DNA of 64,000 nt from Fervidicoccaceae archaeon. GTDB lineage: Archaea; Thermoproteota; Thermoprotei_A; Sulfolobales; Fervidicoccaceae. The stretch lies in NCBI GenBank assembly GCA_038734945.1, contig JAVYOA010000009.1, forward strand, positions 248,001-312,000, in the 5' to 3' direction. Within the stretch, counting starts at the first letter, position 1; each line of letters begins with the position of its first letter. Made by a program: the position numbers and the translations under genes. The notes under the pieces were generated by a model. That model was not told where the DNA came from, searched no databases, and worked only from the letters and a program-made list of their open reading frames with translations. Positions 15,562 to 24,624 of the stretch are shown piece after piece.

Positions 15562-18489
15562 CTGAAGGAACAGAAGAGCTTCAGCGACTATGATCTGGAA
15601 ATCTCAAGAAAGTGGAGAAAACTTTGGGAAGATGAAAGGCTATATGAACCTGAACCAGATTCTAGCAAGAAAAAATTCTTTCTTACAGCAGCATATCCTT
15701 ATCCCAATGCTCCTCTACATCTTGGACATGCCAGAACATACCTTATTCCGGACATAGTAGCAAGGTACAAGAGAATGAGGGGATATAACGTACTCTTTCC
15801 CATGGGATTTCACTTTACTGGAACTCCAATACTTACCGCGACAGAGTCCCTTCTCAAGCGTGATGAGGGATTGCTCAGGGAGTACAGAGAGCTATATGAA
15901 GTTAGCGATGAGGAAATTGAGAAGATTAAGACTCCACTTGACCTAGCTACCTACTTCAAAAGAAGAGCAGAAAACGATATGAAAGATTATCTTCTCTCCA
16001 TTGATTGGAGAAGAGAGTTCACTACAGTAGATGAGGAGTACAAATCATTCATTAGATGGCAGTTCTCCAAGCTCAGAGAAAAGAACTACATAGTCAGGGG
16101 AACGCATCCCGTAGGATGGTGTCCCCTTCATCAGATGCCTGTGGGGATGCATGACACCAAGGGCGATGTTGAGCCAGAAATTGAGGAGCTCTTTCTTATA
16201 CACTTTCAAGCAGTTGACGGAACGATTTTTCCAGCTGCAACGCTTAGACCTGAAACAGTTTTTGGTGCCGTTAACATTTGGGTAAACCCAAATTCGACGT
16301 ACGTAATCGCAGCTATTGATGAGAGGAAAATGCTTCTTTCCAAGGAAGCTTATAGAAAGATATCATTCCAGAAGAAAAATGTTAATCCTCCTGAAAGAGA
16401 ATTGAAGGGAAAAGAGCTTGCCGGTACTTATGTAAAGAATCCAATGACAGGGAAGAGAATACCAGTTATTCCAGCATCATTTGTAGATGAGGGCTTCGGC
16501 ACTGGAGTTGTTATGAGCGTTCCTGCTCATGCGCCATACGACTTTGTCTCACTCCTTGAATTGAAAAAGGAAGCAGTTAGAAGCGAAGCAAATAGTGATT
16601 TCTCAAATATAGAGCCAATAAAGGTAATCCATCTGAGAGGATATTCTGATATTCCTGCCAGGGATATAGTGGTATCAATGAATATTGAGAGCACAAATCA
16701 GAAAGAACTTCTTGACAAAGCAACTAAGGAATTATATTTGAAAGAATTCAATGAAGGGATAATGGATCCATCAATAGGCAAAATTCCAGAGGACGAAGAA
16801 TCAAAAAGGTTTGCCTCAAGCATTGCTGGAATGCCTGTAAAGGAAGCGAGAAGGATCGTTGTGGAATTCCTAAAAAAGAGAGGCAGCGCTGACACTTTTT
16901 ATGAGATTGCTAATAGACCAGTCTATTGCAGGTGCGGTACAGAAATTGTCGTAAAGATTCTCGAGAACCAATGGTTCATAGACTATGAGAACGAGGAATG
17001 GAAAAGCATCGTGAGAAGGGCCTTGAATGAAATGGTCGAAATAATTCCTCCTGAATACAAGAGCTGGTTCCTAAATGTAGTCGATTGGCTGAAAAAGAGG
17101 GCCTGTGCTAGGAGCAGAGGAATGGGAACCCCTTTGCCTTGGGATGATAAATGGATAATTGAGAGTTTGAGCGATTCTACAATTTATATGGCTTTCTATA
17201 CAGTTATTTCAAAAATAAGGGGCTTGGGGATTCGCCCAGAATTGCTGGATGGAGAGTTCTGGGACTATGTCTTTCTTGGAAAGGGAAATTCAGAGAAGCT
17301 CTCTGAGAAACTGGGAATCAGCTTAAATGCTCTGCAGAGTATTAGGAATGAGTTTCTTTACTGGTATCCCCTTGACAATAGACACAGTGGAAAGGATCTT
17401 GTTCCGAACCATTTAACTTTCATGATATTCAACCACGCAGCCATATTTCCAGAAAAACTATGGCCAAAGAGAATTATAGTGAATGGCCATATAATGGTCG
17501 AAGGAGAAAAAATGAGCAAGAGCTTGGGGAACTTCATACCCCTTTTTAGGGCAATTAGAGAAGTCGGGCCAAACTCGCTGCGCCTCATATTAACATATTC
17601 TGCTGAAATTGGTAATGATGCGAATTACAGCAGAGAGCTTATTCCCATAGTTCAAGATAGGCTCAGAAGGATATCTGAGCTAATAGAAGTAATCAGTTCA
17701 AACAATGCTGAGGAAGAGGAAGAGGACATCGCAGATAAATGGCTAAAGAGTATGATGAGAAGGAGAATCATTAATGCCACAGAAAGTATGGAAAAATATG
17801 CGTTCAGAGACGCTTCCATAGAAATATATTTCAAGCTGGAACAGGATATACGCCGATACATCTCAATAAAAAGCTCCCCCAATTGGAGAGTTCTCAAGAG
17901 CATTGCTGAGGAATGGGTAAAAATGATGTCTCCCATTACACCAGCATTTGCTGAAGAGATGTGGCATCTCCTTGGAAAGAATAGTTCCGTAACTGTTGAA
18001 GAATGGCCCTCTCCAGAGAAAATGGATTACCATCCACAAGAAGAGGTACTCTTCACCATGATAAACAGAATAGAAAATGATGTTGAGAACATTAGAAAAG
18101 CCCTCAAGAAGGAGCCGAGTGAAGTTGTGGTAGTAGTGTCTTCTTCAGATAAATGGGCAGTGATTCAGAAGCTGTTCGCAATGCTTCATTCAGGAGCTCA
18201 GATGAGAGATCTCATGAAAGAAATTGCAAGGCTTAATCTCGGAGCAAGGCCTCAGGAAACTTCAGAATATATATATGAGCTCTTCCAGAGCCTTCCAGAA
18301 GATCTGAGAAAATTCCTCATGCATTCTAACATAGACGAAGCAGAAACTCTAAAATCTGCTTCCTATATACTGGAGAAAGAGCTTGGATTGAAGGTCAGAA
18401 TAATAAGAGAGACCGAAATCGAAGCTCAAGAATTGATAAGAAGAAGGAGACCAATACCATTTCGCCCAACAATTAGCTTCATTTTCTAA
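15562..18489 (+). CDS. leuS: Leucyl-tRNA synthetase, archaeal type
   Basis: Charges tRNA(Leu). From the apparent CTG start at 15562 the protein is 975 residues, normal for archaeal LeuRS. Class I signatures are HLGH at 53-56 and KMSKS near 650-654; the CP1 editing domain shows the threonine-rich TLRPETVFG block and the GFGTGVVMSVPAH motif. An ATG at 15775 (MRGYNVLFPMG) lies after the HIGH motif and cannot be the start. Upstream in frame there is no ATG, GTG or TTG before the TGA at 15553, whereas GGTGAT lies ideally before CTG. So either CTG is a genuine start or the base is a sequencing error for TTG. Confidence 0.93.
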   Translation: MKEQKSFSDYDLEISRKWRKLWEDERLYEPEPDSSKKKFFLTAAYPYPNAPLHLGHARTYLIPDIVARYKRMRGYNVLFPMGFHFTGTPILTATESLLKRDEGLLREYRELYEVSDEEIEKIKTPLDLATYFKRRAENDMKDYLLSIDWRREFTTVDEEYKSFIRWQFSKLREKNYIVRGTHPVGWCPLHQMPVGMHDTKGDVEPEIEELFLIHFQAVDGTIFPAATLRPETVFGAVNIWVNPNSTYVIAAIDERKMLLSKEAYRKISFQKKNVNPPERELKGKELAGTYVKNPMTGKRIPVIPASFVDEGFGTGVVMSVPAHAPYDFVSLLELKKEAVRSEANSDFSNIEPIKVIHLRGYSDIPARDIVVSMNIESTNQKELLDKATKELYLKEFNEGIMDPSIGKIPEDEESKRFASSIAGMPVKEARRIVVEFLKKRGSADTFYEIANRPVYCRCGTEIVVKILENQWFIDYENEEWKSIVRRALNEMVEIIPPEYKSWFLNVVDWLKKRACARSRGMGTPLPWDDKWIIESLSDSTIYMAFYTVISKIRGLGIRPELLDGEFWDYVFLGKGNSEKLSEKLGISLNALQSIRNEFLYWYPLDNRHSGKDLVPNHLTFMIFNHAAIFPEKLWPKRIIVNGHIMVEGEKMSKSLGNFIPLFRAIREVGPNSLRLILTYSAEIGNDANYSRELIPIVQDRLRRISELIEVISSNNAEEEEEDIADKWLKSMMRRRIINATESMEKYAFRDASIEIYFKLEQDIRRYISIKSSPNWRVLKSIAEEWVKMMSPITPAFAEEMWHLLGKNSSVTVEEWPSPEKMDYHPQEEVLFTMINRIENDVENIRKALKKEPSEVVVVVSSSDKWAVIQKLFAMLHSGAQMRDLMKEIARLNLGARPQETSEYIYELFQSLPEDLRKFLMHSNIDEAETLKSASYILEKELGLKVRIIRETEIEAQELIRRRRPIPFRPTISFIF

Positions 18490-18513
18490 AACAGATATTT
18501 TAGCCTAGGAATT

Positions 18514-19311
18514 TTATTTTAGAAATAGAAAAATCTCATTTCCAAAGCTCCATATTTCATAATTGGCATAGATGCCCCTCTCTTCAATTTTCCTCGCTAA
18601 AGTTAGGAGAAAATTCCTTTCCCTCCTTCTGATCTCTCTCTTTTTCACTAAGCTTATTGTTGGTTCGCTTATAAGTATCGAACTGGCTGGAATTGATTCT
18701 ATGAATTCTAAGGGATCTATTTTTCTAGTTCTCATAAGCACTCTGAGAACTCTCAGAAGAAGAGCAAGATCGGCCCTTAAAAATCCATTATCTTTCAAGA
18801 TGCTTCTGAAGTCTGCCTTCGAGGCATCACATAAAACAGGAATCAAATTTATCCCTTGATAAGTAAATCTTCTTAGATCATCAATGACTTCTCTTCTTGA
18901 GTCAATAGCTATATATACAGTACCAGCCGGAAGCTTTTTTGCTAGATATATGGGAAAAGTCCCACTGCCAATATCAAGAATTGTCCTTCCATTCATATGT
19001 GTGAATATCGATGCTATTCTGTCGGTTATTTTTTCCAGATCGCTTCCTCTTTCCTCTATGCTGATTTCCTCTCCTTTACTACCTCTAAATCTCCTTTCTT
19101 CATAATATCCTATCATTCTGCACTTTTTCACGAGAGCCTTGAATTCCTTAAGTCTTCTTAAATCTTCGGAGGATTTTCCTCTAGACAAGGTTTCAAGGAG
19201 TATTTTCATTTCTCTACTTTTCAAAACTATATCAAGATGTCTATTCAGAAACTCCTCTCCAATTTCTTTTTTCAATTCTCTCATTACTTTTTCAACATCC
19301 TCTGATGGCAC
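18514..19311 (-). CDS. SAM-dependent methyltransferase resembling 16S rRNA m7G1405 (Arm/FmrO) enzymes
   Basis: A 265-residue Rossmann methyltransferase. Motif I is ILDIGSGTFPI (about 109-119) and motif II ends YIAIDSRREV. The C-terminal half, with LALLLRVLRVLMR and SEPTISLVKK followed by a basic patch, resembles the Arm family that methylates G1405 of 16S rRNA and gives aminoglycoside resistance in actinomycetes, though the usual GGR triplet after SFPT-SL is changed. The first ~100 residues are helical and basic, as in Arm proteins. A native rRNA-modifying role is plausible (inference); a different RNA or protein target is possible. GTG start at 19311. Convergent with leuS, divergent from glnA. 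Confidence 0.65.
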   Translation of the reverse strand: MPSEDVEKVMRELKKEIGEEFLNRHLDIVLKSREMKILLETLSRGKSSEDLRRLKEFKALVKKCRMIGYYEERRFRGSKGEEISIEERGSDLEKITDRIASIFTHMNGRTILDIGSGTFPIYLAKKLPAGTVYIAIDSRREVIDDLRRFTYQGINLIPVLCDASKADFRSILKDNGFLRADLALLLRVLRVLMRTRKIDPLEFIESIPASSILISEPTISLVKKREIRRRERNFLLTLARKIEERGIYANYEIWSFGNEIFLFLK

Positions 19312-19539
19312 ACCTTCTCATCCTTCCAATGGAAAAGGCTCATCTATCCTCTTAAAAGTATTACTCGCAATTATCACTCTGTGCTCATAAAAACATTTCT
19401 GTTAAAGGCATCTTGATTCAATTTATATTGAAATTTTTTTTGATAAATGACAAATTACAGGAATAATTTTCAAAATAAAATACAAAAAGCTTTTATTTAT
19501 TAAGACATACCTCTTATTTCATAAAAAAAGGTTATTGAT

Positions 19540-20934
19540 ATGAGCGAAAACGTGCTTGAAGAGATAAGAAAAAACAAGCTAAGATGGATAAACCTATTTC
19601 TCACAGATCTTGTTGGCCAGCTCCACCAGGTAACAATATCTTCAACGCTAGTTAATGAGGAAACAATTAAAGACGGTTTTGGGAAGCTGGATGGAAGCAG
19701 CATAGCTGGCTTCAAAGAAATATTTGAAAGCGACCTGGTTCTCCGAATCATAGCAGATACATTTAGAACCGATCCCTTCTTTCAAATGACTGGGGATGCC
19801 TTCGTTGCAGTTTTTGATAGTTTTGGCACTAATAGACTTGAAAAGGATCCGAGATTCGTGGCAGAAAAAGCTGAGTCAGCTTTGAACTCTGAAGGATATT
19901 CTCCTCTAGTTGGAACAGAGCTGGAGTTCCACATATTTGATGATGTTAAGGCCTGGCTTTCAAGTAAATCCTCTGGATATAGAATACGCTCCTCAGTTGC
20001 TGGATTTGAGAAGAAAAGGAACTACTCTCTATCTCCAAAGGGAGGATATTACGTTCCTCCTCCTTTTGATGACTCCCTGGAAATAAGGAAAGAAATAGGG
20101 GAAATACTTGAGAACAGCTTCAAAATATCCGTTGAGGCTCACCACCATGAAGTCGGTGCAGCAGGACAAGGTGAGATAAATTTTCAATCATCGACCCCTC
20201 CAAAAATAGGAGACTCAGTTCAGATAGTGAAGTATGTGTCCAGATTGGTTGCAAGGAAATACGGTAAAATTATAACATTTATGCCAAAACCAATTTATGG
20301 AGACAATGGAAGCGGAATGCATGTGCATGTAAGCTTGTGGAAAGGTAGCAGCAACTTGTTCTATGATGAGTCAGACAGCTATGCTAGCCTCAGCCAAATA
20401 GCTAGGTATTTTATTGGAGGGCTGATTGAGCACGGAAGAGCTATTTCAGCTATAGTATCTCCAACCGTCAATAGCTATAAGAGGCTTCTTCCAGGCTACG
20501 AGGCTCCAATATTTCTTGCTTGGAGCAAGGGGAACAGAAGTGCAGCAATTAGAATACCTTCTTATCATAAAGACACAAAATCATCAAAGAGGATTGAATA
20601 CAGACCTCCAGATCCCTCTTCCAACCCATATTTAGCAGTTTCGGCGGTACTTCTTGCAGGCCTTGATGGCCTTAAAAAGAAAATCGATCCAGGAGATCCT
20701 GTTGATGAGAACATCTATCATATGCCTCCTGATAAAATCAGAGAGAAAGGTATCTTGAAGCTCCCATCATCATTGGATGAAGCTCTTGACGAGCTTGAAT
20801 CAGATCATGAATTTCTCCTCCCAGCATTTTCGAAGAGCCTAATAGAGAAATACATAGAAGTTAAGAGAGAGGAGGCTAGGAAGCTGAGTTCCTTGATATC
20901 ACCTGCAGAAATTTACTTCTATCTGAATACTTGA
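19540..20934 (+). CDS. glnA: Glutamine synthetase, type I
   Basis: Condenses glutamate and ammonia to glutamine with ATP in the cytoplasm. The 464-residue protein has the beta-grasp N-terminus, metal-ligand motifs GTELEFHIFD and HHHEVGAAGQGEINF, the NGSGMHVHVSLW signature, RIPSY and YRPPDPSSNPYLA. The site equivalent to the bacterial adenylylation tyrosine is kept in NIYHMPPDK, though crenarchaea are not known to use it. Start ATG at 19540 follows AGGT and a TATA-like TTTTATTTATT near 19493. Length is normal. It stands alone, divergent from the methyltransferase gene. Confidence 0.93.
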   Translation: MSENVLEEIRKNKLRWINLFLTDLVGQLHQVTISSTLVNEETIKDGFGKLDGSSIAGFKEIFESDLVLRIIADTFRTDPFFQMTGDAFVAVFDSFGTNRLEKDPRFVAEKAESALNSEGYSPLVGTELEFHIFDDVKAWLSSKSSGYRIRSSVAGFEKKRNYSLSPKGGYYVPPPFDDSLEIRKEIGEILENSFKISVEAHHHEVGAAGQGEINFQSSTPPKIGDSVQIVKYVSRLVARKYGKIITFMPKPIYGDNGSGMHVHVSLWKGSSNLFYDESDSYASLSQIARYFIGGLIEHGRAISAIVSPTVNSYKRLLPGYEAPIFLAWSKGNRSAAIRIPSYHKDTKSSKRIEYRPPDPSSNPYLAVSAVLLAGLDGLKKKIDPGDPVDENIYHMPPDKIREKGILKLPSSLDEALDELESDHEFLLPAFSKSLIEKYIEVKREEARKLSSLISPAEIYFYLNT

Positions 20935-21042
20935 AGTTTACAAGATGCCATCTTTTCGATTCTGCGTTCCTTCTTTTCTTAAAATGCATTGGGAAATAAA
21001 ACTTAAATCCAATGGAAAACTATTTACTTTGAGCGTGGTTCC

Positions 21043-21888
21043 ATGACGCTAACTGATCTGGCAAGCATCCTGTTTTGGCTCATTCTCTTTATACTCATAT
21101 TATCTCCAACTACCTCTCAGGCGAGAATAAGGGCCGCTCGCGCTAAAATTCTGTCCTCTCTTGAGGAAAAAACTGGGATGAAATTCATAACTCTCATACA
21201 CAGGCAGGAGAGAGTAGGAATACTGGGAATCCCCGTATACAGATACATAGACATAGAGGATAGCGAGGAAGTTCTGAGAGCTATAAGAGAAGTTCCAGAA
21301 GACACAGGTATTGCTATTGTTCTGCATACCCCAGGAGGCTTAGTGGTTGCTGCTTCTCAGATAGCTTTAGCCCTAAAGAGACATCCAGGAAAGAAAGTAG
21401 TTATAGTTCCTCACTATGCTATGAGCGGAGGCACTCTCATTTCCTTGGCTGCCGATGAAATTTGGATGGACAGAAATGCTATTCTAGGTCCAATTGATCC
21501 TCAAATTCCCTTCCAACAATACGGATCCCTTCCTGCTCCAAGCATAATAAAGCTTGCAAAGATGAAGGGAGAGAAGGCAGATGACATAACTCTAATAATG
21601 GCCGATGTAGCAGAAAAAGCTATCAGTGGAGTACAAGGTATAGTAGTTGAACTGCTCAAGGATAAGATAGGGGAAGAAAAGGCGAAGGAACTGGCTGAGA
21701 AATTGACCGGAGGTCAATGGACGCATGATTATCCGATAACTTTTGAAGAGGCATTGAAGCTAGGGCTTCCCGTCAAGGATACTGTGCCCTCAGAGATCTA
21801 CGATCTAATGTCTCTCTACAAAGCTCCTCTAATGCAGAGGAGCGGAGTGGAATATATTCCAAAAACTCCGCAGAGAGCAGAGAGATAA
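21043..21888 (+). CDS. Membrane-anchored ClpP-class serine protease (SDH proteinase family)
   Basis: A 281-residue protein of the serine dehydrogenase-proteinase group (ClpP/crotonase fold, related to SppA). An N-terminal transmembrane helix (about 5-22) anchors it, then HTPGG at 95-99 forms the oxyanion region and YAMSGG places nucleophile S128. The segment SAPSIIK/ISGVQG further on fits the catalytic lysine/aspartate region. Members are thought to degrade membrane-associated peptides or proteins. Start ATG at 21043 after GAGCGTGG. It lies about 100 bases after glnA, same strand, and could be read through, though the gap is AT-rich and may hold its own promoter. Confidence 0.85.
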   Translation: MTLTDLASILFWLILFILILSPTTSQARIRAARAKILSSLEEKTGMKFITLIHRQERVGILGIPVYRYIDIEDSEEVLRAIREVPEDTGIAIVLHTPGGLVVAASQIALALKRHPGKKVVIVPHYAMSGGTLISLAADEIWMDRNAILGPIDPQIPFQQYGSLPAPSIIKLAKMKGEKADDITLIMADVAEKAISGVQGIVVELLKDKIGEEKAKELAEKLTGGQWTHDYPITFEEALKLGLPVKDTVPSEIYDLMSLYKAPLMQRSGVEYIPKTPQRAER

Positions 21889-21995
21889 ACGAAATTTCCT
21901 TTCAAATAAACTCAGAATCACTTCATAGAGTGCGGAAAACCAAGAAAGGAAAATTATGGAAAGCGTCTTTTCCAGCATTTTTCTAGAACCATATA

Positions 21996-22691
21996 TTAAA
22001 ATGAAACTCTCCAAGCATTTTCATTAGGGTCGAATGATATTCTTCCCTCAGAAAGCAGCTTCTTATATAGAGTGGCCATCTTTTCTGGTAAAAGTTTTAC
22101 TACTTTGGCTGGATCTTTTTCTTTAACCGATGCCATCTTCGCTTGGAACTTATCCCAAAATTCCGGATCAACAGCAACATATTCCTTTTCTAATTCCAAT
22201 ACTATTGCTCCTTCTCTCCTCAGCTTATCGAAGAATGCTCTTGGATTCTTCAACCATGTGAGCTCGCTTTGAAACACAACCCCCTCAATGCTCAGTCTCT
22301 CTATTGCTGTCCCTCCCCTTGCTGTTCTTGCCGTTCGCCTCTCTTCAATTTCGGGCAAAGGGTGTTCAGACTGTTTCTGGATAGTCTCCTCAAGCTTGTC
22401 TATTCTTTCTCTCAGCTCAGCAATAGAGCGAGCTAGCTCGTCAATCTTCCCTGTAAATGGATTCACAATGTCCTGAACTGCTCTAGCCACACTTTGAGCA
22501 ATCTCTTTTTCCTTCTGAACAGACTCCTGACTTATAGCCTCTTTTTGTGGTTGAAGAGGCTGTAGAGATTTTTGTTCAGCAAAGATGATGCTCTTTATAT
22601 AATCTGAGATGCTCTCAAATCCTTTTGAGGCAGCCTTTGTTCTAAGCTGGTTGAACTCTTCATCAGTAAATTTTATTGTTACTATAGGCAA
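21996..22691 (-). CDS. Ribbon-helix-helix / coiled-coil protein in operon with ESCRT-III gene
   Basis: A 231-residue protein I cannot name. Residues 1-40 (PIVTIKFTDEEFNQLRTKA, then FESISDYIKSIIF) look like a CopG-type ribbon-helix-helix DNA-binding domain. Residues ~60-110 are a heptad-like coiled coil (IDELARSIAELRERIDKLEE). The C-terminal ~100 residues resemble a small winged-helix-like module. TTG start at 22691, six bases after GGTGA. It starts 12 bases after a CdvB-like gene, so the two are one operon. The domain set (DNA-binding, coiled coil, C-terminal module) recalls CdvA, which links DNA or membrane to ESCRT-III, but no sequence match to CdvA is visible. Confidence 0.75.
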   Translation of the reverse strand: MPIVTIKFTDEEFNQLRTKAASKGFESISDYIKSIIFAEQKSLQPLQPQKEAISQESVQKEKEIAQSVARAVQDIVNPFTGKIDELARSIAELRERIDKLEETIQKQSEHPLPEIEERRTARTARGGTAIERLSIEGVVFQSELTWLKNPRAFFDKLRREGAIVLELEKEYVAVDPEFWDKFQAKMASVKEKDPAKVVKLLPEKMATLYKKLLSEGRISFDPNENAWRVSF

Positions 22692-22703
22692 GAGTCTTCA
22701 CCG

Positions 22704-23252
22704 CTAGGGAGGTGAGGGAAGCTTTCCCCTCTCTCTGCTCTTAGCTACTTCTGCAGCTTCTCTCAATATTGACTCTACCTCATTGCTTACCTCATTATTG
22801 TATGTGAAGCTTCCCTCTATCTGAGCGAATGAGCTGATTTCTATTCCCATATCATTAAGCTTTTCCTCAAGGTCTGAAAACATAAGCGAGAGCTCTGGAG
22901 CAGCCTTAATAAAGCTCTTTTTCAGGTCTGCTACCAAAGGGATTACTTCCTTTGCAATATCTATGGTGGCATTCATATCAAGCATCGTCTCAAATTTTAC
23001 TCTGAGCCTCTCCACGGAAAATCTCATGGCCTTTATATTTCCCAGCACCTTCTTTCTCTCTGCCAGTTCAGAAGCTATTTGAAGAGCCATATCTTTTCCA
23101 TAGAGATCATTGACCTTCAATATTTCCTGCATTTTCTCTTCAATTCCTCTCTCTAGCTTTCCTTCAATGAACCTTAGCTTGTTCTCCATAACTCTAAGAG
23201 TAGAGACTGTCCTGGCAAGCTTCGTTCTATCGATCTTTTTCTTACCAAACAA
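22704..23252 (-). CDS. ESCRT-III-like protein, CdvB family (Snf7-type)
   Basis: A 182-residue helical protein with the basic N-terminus and long amphipathic helices of archaeal ESCRT-III proteins (compare TLRVMENKLRFIEGKLE and AMRFSVERLRVKFE). CdvB proteins polymerise at membranes to drive cell division or vesicle budding. It lacks the C-terminal broken winged helix by which CdvB binds CdvA, so it resembles the shorter CdvB1/B2/B3 paralogues. The C-terminus is short and proline-rich (LPSPP). TTG start at 23252, seven bases after GGTG. First gene of a two-gene operon with the RHH protein. Whether it acts in division cannot be told from sequence. Confidence 0.85.
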   Translation of the reverse strand: MFGKKKIDRTKLARTVSTLRVMENKLRFIEGKLERGIEEKMQEILKVNDLYGKDMALQIASELAERKKVLGNIKAMRFSVERLRVKFETMLDMNATIDIAKEVIPLVADLKKSFIKAAPELSLMFSDLEEKLNDMGIEISSFAQIEGSFTYNNEVSNEVESILREAAEVAKSRERGKLPSPP

Positions 23253-23337
23253 CTTTGAGCACCAGAGGGAAAAACAGATACAATTGCCTCTACATGCATA
23301 TATTGTTATCTGGCATTTAAAAATAAAATGGCACTAT

Positions 23338-24624
23338 CTACGTTTTCCTTCTAAAGAGCTTCTTTCCCGAAATTTTGCTTGACAGTATTCTCTCTCCTTG
23401 GAACCACCTAGCTCCTAAATATAGCACTATAGCAAAGTAGAGAATGTTTGCCAAAAAGCTAAGAATCACTGGCTCAGACCATCCCTGTATTGAGGCCTTT
23501 ATTGCTATTAGCGGTGTTGATGCTGGTATGGCAGAAATAGCTAGAACTTGCGCAGTGCTTAGCTGAGAGAGATCTATATACATCAGCAGAATATATGGAA
23601 TCAACATAGGAAGCCATGCATAGGAAGCCATTGCTTGTGCTTCCCTAACATTATTAGCCAAGGAAGCTATGAGAATGGAAGCTGCTAGAAGGAAGAGAAG
23701 CGATAGAAGAAGTCCTAGCGCTGCTTCAACAAGAGATGCTGGAGAAAGGAGCTCCACCGATTCAGCAATGCTAACACTTCCTCCGGGAATATTTGATGTT
23801 ATAGAACTTATGTAATAGTAGAATCCAATAACCATTCCTACCATACCGGCAAGGGATATCAAGAACGCCCCAACTATTTTGCTAATTAATATTTGAGATC
23901 TCTTCACAGGAAACGAAAGCAAGATCTCTAGGGTTTTCTCCTCTTTCTCAATTCCCATGCTGGATGCTGCCAGGCTGGTAGCTATTGAAAAGATCATCAG
24001 AGGGGCAACGATCAGCATTATTGCTCCGCTGAGAAGAGAATTTATGGTTTTGACATTAAATTCCCTACCTCCTATAAATGCTGTTTCATTCAGTGATATT
24101 AGATGAAGGAGAGAAGAGGCGTTCAAATTCGGATATGCCTGGGATATTAGACCTAAAAGTATCTGCTGCTGGAAAGCATTGATGGATGAGGAAATTGCGG
24201 AGAATTTAGCAATGGATGAAATGCTTATGTCTCTAACGACTTCATAAGATTGCAGTGTAGTTCCGGTGCCTGAGCTGATCAGCTTCGTGAAGTTTTCTGG
24301 AATCAGTAAAAGTGCATCAAATTTTCCGCTTGCAAGAATTGATTTAGGATCTGAATTTGCTGGAAAGACCTCAATCTTCGAATTAGTAGATGTCTTTATA
24401 AACTCTACGAGAAGTTTTGAGAGATCTCCACCATCCTCATTTATTACAGCTAAATTTAGTCCTGAAGTAGCTGCCCGTGCCGTATTAGATGTCGCATATC
24501 CTATTACCTGACCAAGGAGTATGAAAATTACTATTGGAGCAAGGATCATCAAAACAAATATCCTAGGATCCCTAAGCAACTCCTTCGTTTCCTTGGAAAT
24601 CAGAGTAACAAGAGGGCTTCTCAA
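23338..24624 (-). CDS. ABC-2 type transporter permease
   Basis: A 428-residue integral membrane protein of the ABC-2/NatB type. One transmembrane helix near 25-45 is followed by an extracytoplasmic domain of about 140 residues, then five or more helices in the C-terminal half, the usual layout for exporters of this class. The family signature around KEEKTLEILLSFPVKRSQILISK is present. Its TTG start overlaps the stop of the ATPase gene by 4 bases, so the two are co-translated. Substrate unknown; relatives export sodium, drugs or lipids. Confidence 0.88.
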   Translation of the reverse strand: MRSPLVTLISKETKELLRDPRIFVLMILAPIVIFILLGQVIGYATSNTARAATSGLNLAVINEDGGDLSKLLVEFIKTSTNSKIEVFPANSDPKSILASGKFDALLLIPENFTKLISSGTGTTLQSYEVVRDISISSIAKFSAISSSINAFQQQILLGLISQAYPNLNASSLLHLISLNETAFIGGREFNVKTINSLLSGAIMLIVAPLMIFSIATSLAASSMGIEKEEKTLEILLSFPVKRSQILISKIVGAFLISLAGMVGMVIGFYYYISSITSNIPGGSVSIAESVELLSPASLVEAALGLLLSLLFLLAASILIASLANNVREAQAMASYAWLPMLIPYILLMYIDLSQLSTAQVLAISAIPASTPLIAIKASIQGWSEPVILSFLANILYFAIVLYLGARWFQGERILSSKISGKKLFRRKT

